Shown here: piece after piece, positions 23,501 to 33,620 of the stretch
Layout of the letters: each line of letters begins with the position of its first letter
How positions within the stretch are numbered: position 1 is the stretch's first letter
Source of the DNA: Caenorhabditis remanei
Lineage: Eukaryota; Nematoda; Chromadorea; Rhabditida; Rhabditidae
Direction: 5' to 3'
NCBI RefSeq assembly: GCF_010183535.1
Contig: NC_071332.1
Span: 3,286,001-3,350,000 of the forward strand
Length of the DNA stretch: 64,000 nt
Position numbers and translations under genes: made by a program
Notes under the pieces: model-generated
The model's input: only the letters and a program-made list of their open reading frames with translations
Databases searched by the model: none
Told to the model about the DNA's origin: nothing

Positions 23501-26470
23501 TTTTCCGTCAAAAAGTACCAATTTTCAGTGTCATTATGATGGGTAATTCATCAAACTAAATGACCGAAGCGTCTGGAAAAAAACAGGAAGGAAGCGAAAA
23601 AAATCGGAACACATGACACTTCGTTTTCTGTTTTTTCAACAAATGACACATGTAATTCAATCTGTTTTTTTTTCTTTTTTTCAGATAGCCAATTGAACCT
23701 TGATCTACCCACAGTTTTCACACAAAAGCGCTCTAATGAGAAAGAGAGAGAGAGACGCAGAGAATATCGGTGGAGCGCATTTGTATTAGCTCGGCACAGT
23801 TCTCCCAACTACGCTCCGCCGAAATGCCATTGAAAAAGTCTCTCAGTTTCGCACACTATTTTCTTCGGTGTTTCGGTAGAGCGCGGTTGTAAGACGCGCT
23901 CTATCGAAAAACAGAGAATTTCGGTAGAGCGCATTTATAACAGCCGTGACGTACAATTAGGAGTCTGATGGGTGTGACGAGAAGATTGCCGTCGGCGAGT
24001 CCAAAGATAACGAACGCTGCTTGACTGCCTGGAAAAAAGTGACATTTGAAACGTTTTGGATTTTGAACTCAAGGTCCGAAGGTTATTGGGAGCTCTGAAA
24101 TTGAGTGAAAATTGGAATTTTTCGCTGGAAAATGCAATTTTAACGGAAAAAATCGGGAAAAATTGGATTTTTTCGTGAAAAACTACTAAAAATGTGATTT
24201 TTAATGGTTTTTTCATAAGGAAAATGATTAAATTTCAGTAAAAATTGATGAAAAAATACCCAAATTTTACAGAAATAATCGAAAAATGACGAAACCCAGA
24301 TTTTTTCGTAAAAAACGGGTTAAAAATGCCGAAAAAACAAAAAAAATTTCCTATTTTCTAGTGTTTTTCAGTCTTGAAAAAGTTGAAGAAAAATCGTATT
24401 TTGCATTTAAAAAATATGATTTTTAATGTTTTTCATGTGAAAAATCATTAAAATCCGGAAAAAAACACACAACAAATCGAGAGAATTCACTATTTTTTGT
24501 CTAGAAATCCTACTTCCAGAAGAAAAAGTGGGCGGAGCTTGTCACCACACAATGTATAGTGGCGCGCGGAACCCGGGAGATGTCGGCTGCTGATTTGCTG
24601 ATGAAACGTAGCAGCCGACATCTCCCGGGTTCCGCGCGCCACTATGCTTTGTGTGTGATAAGCTCCGCCCATTTTATCTTATTTCAACCCGAAATGTGAA
24701 TGTGGCTTTTTTGGTGGTTAAACCTGGTTTCCGGGTGAAAAAAACCTGGAAAAAACCGATTTTTAAGGTGAAAATGCTTGAAAAATCCGTATTTCTCGGT
24801 CAAATCGCTCAGAAATCGCTGTTTTTGGGTGAAAAATGACGGGAAAAACGGATTTTGGGATGAAAATGCTTGAAAATTCGTCGTTTTTCCCTTTATTTTA
24901 ATGTGAAAACTCACCAATACACACGGTAACCGGTGTGACACTAATCGAGCACGTCGTCTTGATATTCACCACATTTTTTCGTGGTTTCGTGTCTCGAGAC
25001 GTCTCAAGATACGCCTGAACGTCGCCGTTGGAGGTGAGAAGAAGGATGAGAAGAAACGAATCGTCACTGAACACCGAGTAGTCGATTATCGAGTCGTCGG
25101 CTGAGACGAGTTCGTCGAGCTCCAGACTACACACGTACGGATTTTCCATCATCTTTCGACAGGCTGGAAAATTTGAAAGAGAAATGGGGAAATTTTTGAA
25201 TTTTCAGAGTTGTTTTAAGAGTGGGGGAGTCGTGGATTTCTTTGAAATTTTCACGTTTTTTTTCGTGGAAAAACTTTGAAAAATGTGGATTTTTGGGTTT
25301 TTCTGCGGTGAATATGCGATTTTTAACCATTTTTGAGTTGGTTTTTGACCGGTTTATACAAAAATAGCGGGAAAATTGAAGAAATTTCGATTTTTTTGTT
25401 CTGTAAATCAAAAAAAAAGCGGTAAATTTGAACTAATAGTTTTCGATTGGAAAATGAGTGTTTTATAGGTCAAAAAACCGGGAAAAGTGTGATTTTTCGC
25501 GGTTTTTTGATAAAAAAATATAGAATTTTTGGATTTTGAGCTCGATTTTGCCACTTTGGGTCTCACTTTTGGCCAAAAATGACAATTTTTAGACTTTTTC
25601 TTATAAAAATCTTCGATGTTTTTTCAGAAATGGAGGTTTTTGTTTTGAATTTAATGATTTTTATCAGAAAAAGTTGTTTTTCAAAGGATTTCGACACTTT
25701 TTATGATAAAAATCGGGAATCTCGGCTGAAAAATTAGTTTTTTCTCAATTTTTTTGGTTTTTGAATTAAAATTATTCTTTTTTTTTGGATTTTATGTTTT
25801 TTTATTCAGAAAATATAGATTTTTACATCAATTTCTGTGATTTTCGACAAGATTTTTTGAATTTTAGTCGGCAAATCACATTTTTCGAGAATTTTTGTTA
25901 AAAAACAGCAGTTTCTTCGCCTAATCAGTTAAAAATCGTATTTTCTGCGATTTGAGTTCGGGAAATTGCATTTTTTGACGATTTTTTACTAGTTTTCGCT
26001 AAAATTTATCAGTTTTTCATCCATTTTTACATTTTTCATTCAAAAATTCGAATTTTTGCTAAAAATTGCAGATTCTTCGCCCATGTCTACAAATTTTGAG
26101 CTCAAATTTGAGCTCAAATTTGAAAAAATCAGCAAAAAATCGTGTTTTCCGCTTAAAAATGTTAATTTCATGCGATTTTAATAGGAGTTTTTGACAATTT
26201 TTCACTAGTTTTCGCTGAAATTTACCAATTTTTCATCATTTTTTACACATTTCCGATGGGAAAAACTGATTTTCCCTCTATTTTATGCTATTTCAGACAC
26301 CCACCTTTCCTGCCACTCTGCCTATGGACCTGGCCTTTTCGTGTGGTGGCTCCCGCAACTCTTCCAGTTTTTTTCCCTTCCTTATTTACAACAATAGATG
26401 ACGTGGATTCTGAAGAAGTGTCCGAATTTGACGATGCCGAAACTTTTCGAGAGAATTTTTTGAAGAACAT
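8575..26470 (-). CDS. glo-4: RCC1-repeat protein GLO-4-like (gut granule biogenesis)
   Basis: Sixteen exons on the minus strand: 26305-26470, 24915-25163, 23955-24028, 22746-22895, 21268-21486, 20587-20853, 19206-19360, 14201-14411, 13836-13901, 13652-13785, 13224-13425, 12201-12552, 11842-12149, 9835-11403, 9671-9727 and 8575-8730. The total is 1444 residues in one frame. RCC1-type blades run from about residue 700 to 1140, with GWGIWGQLGHGG, CGSGSYGQMG, TWGKGLDYQLGHGN and YAWGKNDFGQCGV. The N-terminus is Ser-rich. In C. elegans GLO-4 is an RCC1-family protein acting with the Rab GLO-1 in lysosome-related gut granules; I recall about 1390 residues, close to this model. Least certain are exon 15 (donor GTGGAT), the exon 6 end and the 4.8-kb intron 7, which could hide a small exon. 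Confidence 0.9.
8731..9670. other. AT-rich glo-4 intron 15
   Basis: 940 bp with no coding signal. It consists of short A and T runs separated by GAAATT, TTTTCG and AATTTT strings, repeating roughly every helical turn. No inverted-repeat element is seen. Confidence 0.4.
11455..11815. mobile_element. inverted-repeat element in glo-4 intron 13
   Basis: Arms of about 150 bp: AGTACATTGAGGAGCTCTGA pairs with ATAGCTCCTCAATGTACC, and CAAGGAACATGTTACC pairs with GTAACATGTTCCTTAAACTC around a short centre (TCTGAAAAATCA). GGTACATTCATGGGGTAG also has its complement. No coding capacity. It forms a near-continuous hairpin in the pre-mRNA. Confidence 0.8.
12770..13060. repeat. degenerate tandem repeat in glo-4 intron 11
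   Basis: The string GGAGATTCAGAAGACGTCAA or a close variant recurs at about 12782, 12825, 12867, 12914, 12966 and 13024, spaced 42-58 bp apart, each followed by AAAATCCAAAAATTC-type sequence. Six units of a degenerate minisatellite. Confidence 0.75.
13445..13545. repeat. half copy of family A in glo-4 intron 10
   Basis: A single arm (ATCTCAAAAGTGGGCGGAGC, then ACCGTCAACTGTCAGAATG, then TTTGATCTACA) without its partner. It matches the arms at 6740-6930 and 7870-7960. Confidence 0.6.
14630..14762. mobile_element. family B foldback in glo-4 intron 7
   Basis: TTCTTACAACTGCGCTCTACC and GGTGGAGCGCAATTGTAACA form the arms, with GAGACTCAGAGAAAAAAAGAC in the core and AGCTAATAAG at the right end. Confidence 0.7.
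14925..16340. repeat. three diverged copies of a ~0.6-0.7 kb unit in glo-4 intron 7
   Basis: The string GATTCAGGG..CTGGATCTATGT followed by TAACTTCCATTAGAC-like sequence occurs at about 14928 and 15538, and a weaker match at about 16250. AAATTACAGATTC with a following GGTTCTACTGAAATATCAG occurs at about 15052, 15399 and 16135. The copies are too diverged for a clean boundary by eye. A CGGAAGT satellite element lies inside the last interval. Confidence 0.45.
15629..16068. repeat. CGGAAGT satellite element (copy 1)
   Basis: The 7-bp unit CGGAAGT is repeated in blocks at 15654-15840 and 16013-16056, separated by about 170 bp of unrelated AT-rich sequence. The whole is bounded by inverted TGTTGGGAA and TTCCCAACA, so it may be one mobile element with the satellite as its ends. 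Open frames reading SDFRLPTSDFRLP through it are satellite artefacts. Confidence 0.8.
16484..16668. repeat. CT/GA microsatellites
   Basis: Pure CT runs at about 16484-16506 and 16640-16666, with an AG-rich stretch between them (about 16565-16620). Inside glo-4 intron 7. No gene is supported here, although a CT-rich promoter for an unseen transcript is possible. Confidence 0.7.
16900..17960. other. glo-4 intron 7, AT-rich stretch, no gene supported
   Basis: From 16990 to about 17630 the sequence is short A and T runs at near-helical spacing. A less AT-rich patch at 17630-17900 has an ATG frame on the plus strand and a pyrimidine-rich minus strand, but neither has convincing splice signals or a recognisable product. 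Confidence 0.35.
18050..18440. mobile_element. Tc1-like MITE (family D) in glo-4 intron 7
   Basis: The arms pair from CCCAACTTTGAGAGTGTGTC to GACAAATTCTCAAAGTTGGG, with ACACTCCCTAGCAAGTTAC and CTCTAGGGAGTGTCCGTAC towards the centre. It is about 80% like the element at 1657-2081 by eye. Confidence 0.7.
20142..20486. mobile_element. family C palindromic element in glo-4 intron 6
   Basis: Ends TTACTTGCAAATCGGGTCG and GGCCCGGTTTGCAAGTATG. The arms pair through AGATCTCGACGAGTCCTAT and GGCCGAATGGCTATTCGTTA to a GCCGCGGGCC core. Arms of about 140 bp. Confidence 0.75.
21109..21213. mobile_element. family B foldback in glo-4 intron 5
   Basis: GTTATTACAACCGCGCTCC and GGTAGAGCGCGGTTGTAAG form the arms. 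The left end reads CTCGGCACAG and the right end GCGTGCCATG. Confidence 0.7.
21610..21740. mobile_element. family B foldback in glo-4 intron 4
   Basis: CTTTCAACCGCGCTCTACCG and CGGTGGAGCGCAGTTGTAAG pair around GAGACTCAGAGAAAAAGAGAC. The right end reads TGTCGAGCTGA. Confidence 0.7.
23018..23945. repeat. cluster of family B foldbacks in glo-4 intron 3
   Basis: A short copy at 23018-23102 (GTAGAGCGCGGGTGTAACA, GTTACAAGTGCGCTCC), a complete copy at 23188-23322, and adjoining partial copies at 23695-23945 that end at the splice donor of exon 3. The last copy carries GAGAGAGAGACGCAGAGA. The intron is otherwise AT-rich. Confidence 0.65.
24524..24675. mobile_element. GC-rich palindromic element in glo-4 intron 2
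   Basis: AAAAGTGGGCGGAGCTTGTC and GATAAGCTCCGCCCATTTTA form the outer arms. GCGCGCGGAACCCGGGAGA and TCTCCCGGGTTCCGCGCGCC form the inner arms, then GATGTCGGCTGCTG pairs with CAGCAGCCGACATC-type sequence around a loop of about 15 nt. The GC content stands out sharply from the flanking intron. Confidence 0.8.
25170..26300. other. periodic A/T-run tract (PATC-like) in glo-4 intron 1
   Basis: About 1.1 kb with no coding or inverted-repeat signal. Runs of 4-7 A or T recur about every 10 bp over most of the length. Such periodic An/Tn clusters are a known feature of introns of germline-expressed genes in Caenorhabditis; here the periodicity was judged by eye. Near 26098-26122 the 12-mer GAGCTCAAATTT is repeated twice. 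Confidence 0.45.
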
Positions 26471-27290
26471 ATTAGTAGGTGGATGGAGAGAGAGAAAGAT
26501 GTGTGTGCCCAGCTGTGGGCTCCCCCCGGGACTCACTGATAGTGAGGCCACGCCCCTCAGACACCTGGCTCCGTGAAGGAGATAAATCACTGTTTTAAAG
26601 AGATGAGTCTGAGTGTGTGTTTGTGGGTGACTTTTGAAGAAAATTGAAAAAAATCTCAGCGAAAAATGCCTTGCAAACCAGAAAAAAAGAAAAAAAAGAC
26701 AATTTCTTTATCAATTGATCATATGACTTGTTTTATCAGTTTCTAATAAGAGGGCGCGTGTTTCATTCGAAGACAAACATTAAAAAGCAACAAAAAAACT
26801 TGTTTTTGAGAGAAAATATTGGGAATTGGTGCTTGAAAATCTTTAAAATGCATGCATTTCTACTAAATTCAATTGTCTCTATCGTCCACGAGGAGTACAC
26901 GCGCTTCCGGTGGAAAATGCGCTCCATTGGCACGTTGTAGAGAGTGGAGGCGCAGAGGGATTTTCTCCAATTTTTTTTTAGCAGGAAAAGTGAATTCTTA
27001 TTACAATTTTTTATTTCTCGTGGAAAAGAAAAGAAAAAGAGAAAAATTCAGAAATTAATAAGTTATCAGGTGTTGGAGGTAAGAAAGATATGAGGGATAA
27101 TACAGATGGAAAGCTTTGGGAGGGATATGTCCGTTTTGGAACGGAAGCGCAGAAAGAGGATCTGGGGGAGAAAAGCAAAACAGAGGAAGAAAAAAAAACG
27201 AAACAAAAAACAAGATAATGCACATTGTGTGAAAAAAGAAAACAACGGGGGAAAGAGTCACGGGGTGCCAGATAAAAAAAAACAGAGAAT
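26471..27290. promoter_or_regulatory. glo-4 upstream region / transporter copy 2 3' region
   Basis: 820 bp between the glo-4 start and the transporter copy 2 stop, both on the minus strand. The half near glo-4 holds no recognisable element. Around 26905-26935 a GCGCTCCATTGGCAC string may be a family B remnant. The half near the transporter is purine-rich on the plus strand and is probably its 3' UTR. The reading frame of glo-4 exon 1 stays open upstream, so an earlier start is not excluded. Confidence 0.35.
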
Positions 27291-30155
27291 TCAAGAGGAA
27301 CCGGAGAGTTCGGGGATACAATAGAACAGTTTTTGAATGAAATGAGTGAATCCAATCCATATCGAATCGACGAAACCGGGGCGCCATTTGTTGTAAACGA
27401 AGAGTGTGTAGATTGGGATACCGGAGAGCACCAGGAAGACTCCGTAGACGAGTTCCCAGGGGTCGCTGTGGAAGAATGGAAGGATCAAGAGGAAGAGACA
27501 CATCAAGAAGAAGAGAATCGGCCAGAAGAGACTGATCTTTATCGGGCGACTTTGTAGAACACTCTTCGGCATTGTATATCTCAGTTTCAGAAGTCCAGCT
27601 ACTGATGAGAACACTACAAGTGATTCAGCGAATGATAAGTAGTTAATCAACTGGAATACGTTTCCAATGAATAGCATGACGATAGAAGTGCCACCGAGGA
27701 ATATCAACGAAGGGATCGGAGTCAACTGTTTGATGGAAATCATTGCGAACAGTTCGGGCAATTGATTGTTTCGTGCTCCGGAGAAGAACATTCTCGAGCA
27801 TGTGATGAGAATTCCGTTGAGTGATCCGACGCACGAGAATGAGACGAACATTGGCATCAGAATTTTGCTGCCGAACGAGCCGAGGATCTTGTCGGCGAAT
27901 GTAATGGCGACGGCGTCAGAGTCGAGGATCTGGAAAACCGATTTTTATATTTGGGAGACGATTTTCACTGTAAAAACTGTGATTTATCGAGATTTTTTCT
28001 GGCGGAAAAGCTCGAATTCGGTTCGATTCGGGGAAATTATGATTTTCAGTCAGAAAAGCCGCTTTTCGCATCAATTTTCGTTGAGAAATAACCAACTTTT
28101 AGTAGAAGGGGCATATACTTTGTCGGACTTTTTAGTGGGAATTCTTTATATTTTGGGGTAAAAATTGCGTTTTGTTTTGGAAAAACTGATTTTTCTATTA
28201 AATAACTAGAAAATGAGCGATTTGAGTCAAACTTTTGAGCAGAAAATCTTTTTCCTTATCAAACCGTGTTTTTTGGGCTCAAAAATCGATTTTGGCGAAT
28301 AACTAAGCCCAAAAGAGCCAAAACTGATAGAAAAGCGGTCTGAAACTCAATTTTTCGACAAAACTCCAGATTTTTTGGTCTAGAAAGCTCTAAAATCGGG
28401 ATTCCATGTCGGAAAATGAGATTTTTTCACCGGAAAACTCGAAAAGTCGGGAGAAATCGTTGCAAATTCAATTCAGCTGGATTTTGAAGATTTTTGAGAA
28501 GAAATCTCGTCAAAAACCTCGTCCCAACCACAAAATTTCAGTTTTCAGCTCAAAAATCATAAAAATGTGCAATTTTTCAGCTCATTTTTAGCTTCTAGAA
28601 TTTCCATCCAAATTGCTCACCTCATCAACAGTAAGCACCGAAAAATATGCAATATTGACCAACATATAGACGATTGTCACTATTGGAATAGAGATATAGA
28701 TAGCTCTGGGCAAGTTTCTGAACGGATTCTTCAACTCCTCGGTCACAAAATTGAGATAAGAGAATCCAGAAAACGAGAATACACCAGAATAGAAAGCCAT
28801 TGCGATGGCGGCGAGTTTCGTCTGTGTTCCCTCGTTGACATCAGGCATAACGAGATTGTCGACGTGTCCCAATGATAGCCAATATCCGCCAGAAACAATG
28901 ATAAGAGAGAGGGCGAGTAGTTTGGTGATAGTGAAGAAATCATTCGTTCTCGTCGCCATTCGAACATCCCAACAGTTGATGAAAGTGAGCACGGCGATGA
29001 TACATCCAGCGAATAGATTCACGACAACATCGGGTACCGGACACGAATAGAATGGTTGGAGGGCGTACGTGGCACATGTTATTGCGATGATCGCCAGGGA
29101 TGTCGGGTTGATGATTACCAAGGCGACCCACAGGAACAGAAATGCCGGAAGAGGGCCGAATGCCTGGAATAATGGACATTTTGGAGCTGTTTATTCTGGA
29201 AAAATGCTCAAAAATCGGATTTTTCAGACCAAAAAAGCAAGGAACTTGGAATTTTTCGAACTGAGCTCGTTTTTCTAGGTTCTGGGTGATGAAAACTGCT
29301 GAATTTCGAAAAAATGAGAAAAGCTTGTTTCAATTTTCAGAAATTCCACATTTTTACAATGAATTCTGGGGGGAGTGAATGCCTGAAAAAATGGAAACTT
29401 TGTAGCTGTTAATTCTGAAAAAAAAAAGATCAAAAATCGGATTTTTCAGACAAAAAAAGCAACAATGTGAGAATTTTCTGCATTCAAAGCGTGGGAAAGT
29501 TAATTTTCACGGACACTTTCTTTTGAAAGAGACGCGAATCCCGCTGAAGTCCGAAATTGGAGATTTTAGCATTTGTGATTGAAAAAATGGAAATTAATGA
29601 AGTTTTAGAAGGTAGAAACCAATTAATTCGAATTTTGGACATCTGGAAATGCCAAAATAACATTTCTCAGCTGGTTTTTGGCGCAATTTATGCTATCTGA
29701 CATTTTAGAAAGCTTCTGATTATGAAAACTACTGAAATGATGGTTCAATTTTCGAAATTTTGCAGACAACGAGAAAAAAGGGGCATTTTTCTTCATTTTC
29801 AACAGTTTTTGGCTGAAAATTCATATTTTTCTCAATTCCTAGTTTTTCATCGCTAAAACGCGAAATCTGATACCAATCTTACCTCATAAATATAGGCGTA
29901 ATCCCCTCCAGATTTAGGGATCAACGTGCCCAATTCGGAATAACAAATGGCTCCGACCATAGCGAATGCACCACTCAACAACCAGATGAGAAGTGACATT
30001 CCAGCACTTCCCGCCTCCAAAAGTACTCCTTTTGGGGAGACGAAAATTCCAGATCCAATGATAACTCCGATGATAATTGTGCACCCATTGAATAGAGAGA
30101 TTCGGGGTTTGAGTTTAATGTGATTGAGCGACGCACGCTCATCTTTCTCGTCCAT
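27291..30155 (-). CDS. aat-2: LAT-type amino-acid transporter (SLC7 light chain), aat-2-like, copy 2
   Basis: Three exons, 29883-30155, 28621-29163 and 27291-27929, give 484 residues. It carries the same [12 protein letters not shown] first-span motif and the FYSCPVPD heavy-chain cysteine (Cys132) as copy 1. It lacks the intron that copy 1 has after the NPFR motif: 543 nt here equal 446+97 nt there. Most of exon 2 and the 5' half of the last exon are almost identical to copy 1 at DNA level, while the N-terminal 16 residues, the block after NPFR and the C-terminal ~110 residues differ clearly. A trans-splice-like acceptor (CTTATAG) lies three bases before the ATG. Which copy is the conserved orthologue cannot be said from the window; copy 2 has the simpler structure. 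Confidence 0.88.
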
Positions 30156-30158
30156 TTT

Positions 30159-30480
30159 CTATAAGAAAAGAGATGAATGAATGTCGAAAAAAGCACAAAG
30201 GAAAGAACGAAAAGAAGAAGGGTAATAAAATAAACTGCGGTGAGAAGGGGGAAAAGGAGAGGAGGGGAGAAGTGACCACCCATTCGGAAAGTGACGAAAT
30301 ATGAGCATCTGTCAAATAGAGAACAGATAGAGAAAGAGATGAGAGAGATATATCTCATAACTTTTAAAAGTGCGAAGATATGTGAAGAGGAGGCGGAAAT
30401 AGGTGGTGTTGTAAGTTTCGAAATGATTTCAAATATCAAAATTTGCAGAAAAAAAATCTGGATTTTCAGCATGTTCATGC
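30159..30480 (-). promoter_or_regulatory. likely proximal promoter of transporter copy 2
   Basis: The immediate 320 bp upstream of the trans-splice-like acceptor is purine-rich on the plus strand and repeat-free, unlike what follows. It contains several GATA cores (AACAGATAGAG, GAGATATATCTC). No defined factor site can be assigned. Confidence 0.3.
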
Positions 30481-31025
30481 ACATCAGCGTTACAACTGCG
30501 CTCCATCGAAATCCGATGATTTTTAGTAGTTTCGGTAGAGCGCGGTTGGAAAAATGCTACGAAATTCGATGTTCGTCAGGAAACAACGAATTTTGAAGAA
30601 AAATTCGACTTCTTGGTAATTTCAAAGTGAAAAATTGGTAAAAATACGTAATTTTTTGAAAAAATTACATGGTTTTCAGAACAAATTGTGCATAATTTTT
30701 ATGGGCTGAAAAACGTACCTAAACGTAGATCTCGGTGAGCTCTATGTCGCTGACCTGCTCGGAGCAAAATAGGGAAGCATTAAAAATCCGATATGCTGCT
30801 CGGAGAGGACTCGAGACGAGTAACTGGTAAAGATCTATACTTTGGTATAATTTTCAGCTCATGTTTTGAGTTTGAAGCGAGTTATTAACACGGCACGCTT
30901 CTTACATCCGCGCTCTACCGAAACTGAAAAAAAATGCGTATGAAATCGAGAGACTCAAAGAAAAAGATACATTTTTCAAGGGGATTTCGGTGGAGCGCAG
31001 TTGTAAGAACTCTACCGAGCGAATA
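30480..31025. repeat. repeat cluster: two family B copies and a family C fragment
   Basis: A short B copy at 30480-30556 (GTTACAACTGCGCTCCATC with GGTAGAGCGCGGTTGG), a family C fragment at 30700-30885 (GTAGATCTCGGTGAGCTC with its partial complement), and a complete B copy at 30888-31025 with GCGCTCTACC and GGTGGAGCGCAGTTGTAAG arms. Confidence 0.6.
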
Positions 31026-33240
31026 CACGGCGGTTCGGTCTGCTGGTGAGCAAACTAGTGCGAAAAAACTCTGAATAAGGGTTTTTCGCTTAAAAATACT
31101 ATAAAAGAGCTCAAAAATTGTTTAAAACACCACTTGGAAACCTCAGCTTATGGGCTCGGAAAGATTCGAAAATCGAACTTTCTAGAGCTAATTAATCTAT
31201 CCATGATAATTTATTGCTAATTAGACGCATCGACCGTACATTTAATTGTCAATCAATTGATTTTAATGTGCTCATTAATAAACTCATAAATCCATTGAAC
31301 AAGACGTTTAAAAATTGCACTTTAGGTGCTGGAATCGTTAAAATTGCTCCAAAACTGCAGATGTTGTGCAGATGAAAAACTGATTTTTTAATGAAAATGA
31401 AACAAATTACAACTCCCATCAGTAAAAAGTCCGAAAACTGACTTTTACTACTAAAATATGAGAAAAATACATTTGAAAAATGGGATTTTTCGTGTCAAAA
31501 TTGGTCTCAAAACTAGCTTTTTGAACACCAAAATGAGATTTTCTAACAAATTTCAGAATTCTAAGCGATCTCATTCCCAAAACTATCAGATTAGCTTGCC
31601 GGATGTTTTGGTGTTTTTCAAGGCGACTCGACTCGGATAAGCGGAAACCGGCAACTGTAGTCAGATGACATTTTTAAGGAGAAGAATAGAACGAGCCTAA
31701 TTCCACTAAAAAATGTCAATGACAAAAAATAAATTAAAATTTAATTTAATTTGATACTAATAGTAAGAGAGAAGGAATGTAAAAAGGGCAATGTAGTACG
31801 GATAACCTTGGTAGTGAGTGATACGAACAGATTACCGTTTTATCGCCATCAAAGAACAAAGTTTGGTGAAACAGACCTTTTTCGAAGGAAAAATGAGTTT
31901 ATTTCTGCAAAAATTGAAGAAAAATTATTTATTGGATTTAAATTTGCTTTTAATTGGAAAAATACGCATATTTCAAGCAAAAACCGCTGAAAATAGAGAG
32001 AAAAATTTCAGAAAAATCTGTTAGATAAAATTCCACGTAAGCTGTGCAGTTTTGCGTCGACGTGAACTTTCGAATACAGTTTTTAAAGAAAAACTCAATT
32101 TTAAATTAATTTTGGGTCAATTTTTGTACTCAAAACAGGAATTTCACAAGAGAAAAATTTATTTGTAAAAGAATTTTTGTAAGAAATATTCTATTTCGAG
32201 GCATTTTTCATTTGAAAACAAAATCCACGTGGCTCTGCATTATTGCGTCGCCGTGTACTTTCGAATACCATTTTTAACGGTGGAAAGTGGGATTCTGAAG
32301 CAGATTTTCAGTTTTGAGGCTTAAAAACGTGGTTTTTGAAGAAAATAAGTATAAAATTAATATTAATTTAATTCTGGACTTGAAAAATGTCTATTTCAAA
32401 ATTGATTTTTTCAGCAAAAATTACTAAAATATAGTTATTTTTCATTCAAAAACGAATTGGCTCTTAATGGAGAGAAAAAAGTAATTTTCAACGACGAAAA
32501 ATAGGAAAATAGTATAAAAATTAGTTTTTTTTTTCATTCAAAAACGAATTCTCTGCGTTTTTTCGTACTGTGCACTTTCGAATACCGTTTCTAATAGAGA
32601 AAAAAGCGACTTTCAACGACGAAAAATAAGAAAATAATGTTAAAACATAGCCCTTTTACCACGAAAATTATATAATTGTTTTGTTTTTCTTATAAGTTTT
32701 CTTGAAATTCAAAATCTCTCACAAAGCCAGTAAAAAAACGGACATATCCGAGTAAGTGGAAAAAGAGGGGTCGTCTTCATCATCAAATCCTTCCCGTCTT
32801 CTTCCTACTTTCTCTCCCCAGCTGGTTGACGGGTGGGGGGACTAAGTCGATTCAAAGTGTAATGGGGCCTATGGGTGCACCACACATACACACATATACA
32901 CGAGAGACATTCGACATAGATAGAGACACGGGACCATTGAAGACCCAGACTATGAGAGGATGAAACGGAAGGAAGGGGGAGAAAACAGACAGGACAGGGT
33001 ACACTTTCTACCAAAAGCGTCCCCCTCTGGCAAGCTGCCAGACTGTGGAAGCGGAGAGGTTAAGAATAAACAAAAGACGTGCGGTTTTTTGCGGAGAGAA
33101 TGAGCTAAGGAGCTAATGTTTGCTCAGAAAATTGCACTTTCCATGAAGAAATCGCAACATTTTTTAGGGTTATTTGGGGATGGGCTTAGCAATTAGAAAA
33201 ACGTCTACTGGGGGCAGGGAGGACTTGAAAAAAGCGCGGT
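31026..33240. other. AT-rich region upstream of transporter copy 2 with a repeated CTTTCGAATAC motif
   Basis: No gene is supported over about 2.2 kb. The string ACTTTCGAATACNGTTT recurs at about 32066, 32259 and 32571, each preceded by a TTGCGTCG-like segment, and once more upstream of copy 1 (about 6001). The stretch 32745-33070 is more balanced in composition, with CACACATACACACATATACA and GA-rich strings, and may be a distal promoter or untranslated exon. Around 31180-31310 the sequence is very rich in ATTAAT and AATTGA. Confidence 0.35.
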
Positions 33241-33254
33241 TTTCAAAAGTCAGA

Positions 33255-33620
33255 GAATTTTGGCCGCCATTCTGATTCTGGCTTCAATCTTCGCCAGTGC
33301 CAAAAGAAACCGAGTTACAAGACTTCTTGTAACTCGGTTCATTTTGATGCTAGACAAAATTTGAGGATATGTTCAGAATCCTCATGACTTCTGCGTTCTT
33401 TTCTTCAAACTTACAAGAAGGAACTAAAATCATGAGGATTCTGAATCTGTCTTCAGAATTCGTCTACTGTCCGAAGTAATTCGGTTCATTTTGCTGTAGG
33501 GCGATTTTTGAGAACAGATAGTCATACACATTTTGTCAAGCGTTTATAAATGGGGAGCTGAAATCGTGAGGATTCTGAATACATTTTCGAATTTCGTCTG
33601 GTGAGTGTACATTTCCAAGT
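33255..33620. repeat. family E repeats (GATTCTGAATC) downstream of the str-like gene
   Basis: ACTTCTTGTAACTCGGTTCAT and GAGTTACAAGACTT are mirrored, with GAGGATTCTGAATC and its complement on both sides. The same set fills introns of the str-like gene and one Patched-gene intron. Confidence 0.55.

Noticed and set aside
27055..27355. Minus-strand frame with SFFFLPLFCFSPPDPLSA downstream of transporter copy 2
   Set aside because: It lies just past the stop codon in pyrimidine-rich 3' UTR sequence and has no counterpart after copy 1.
32805..33014. Minus-strand frame with a CSCICVYVWCTHR string
   Set aside because: It translates CA/TG-rich simple sequence in a region that looks like promoter or untranslated DNA.
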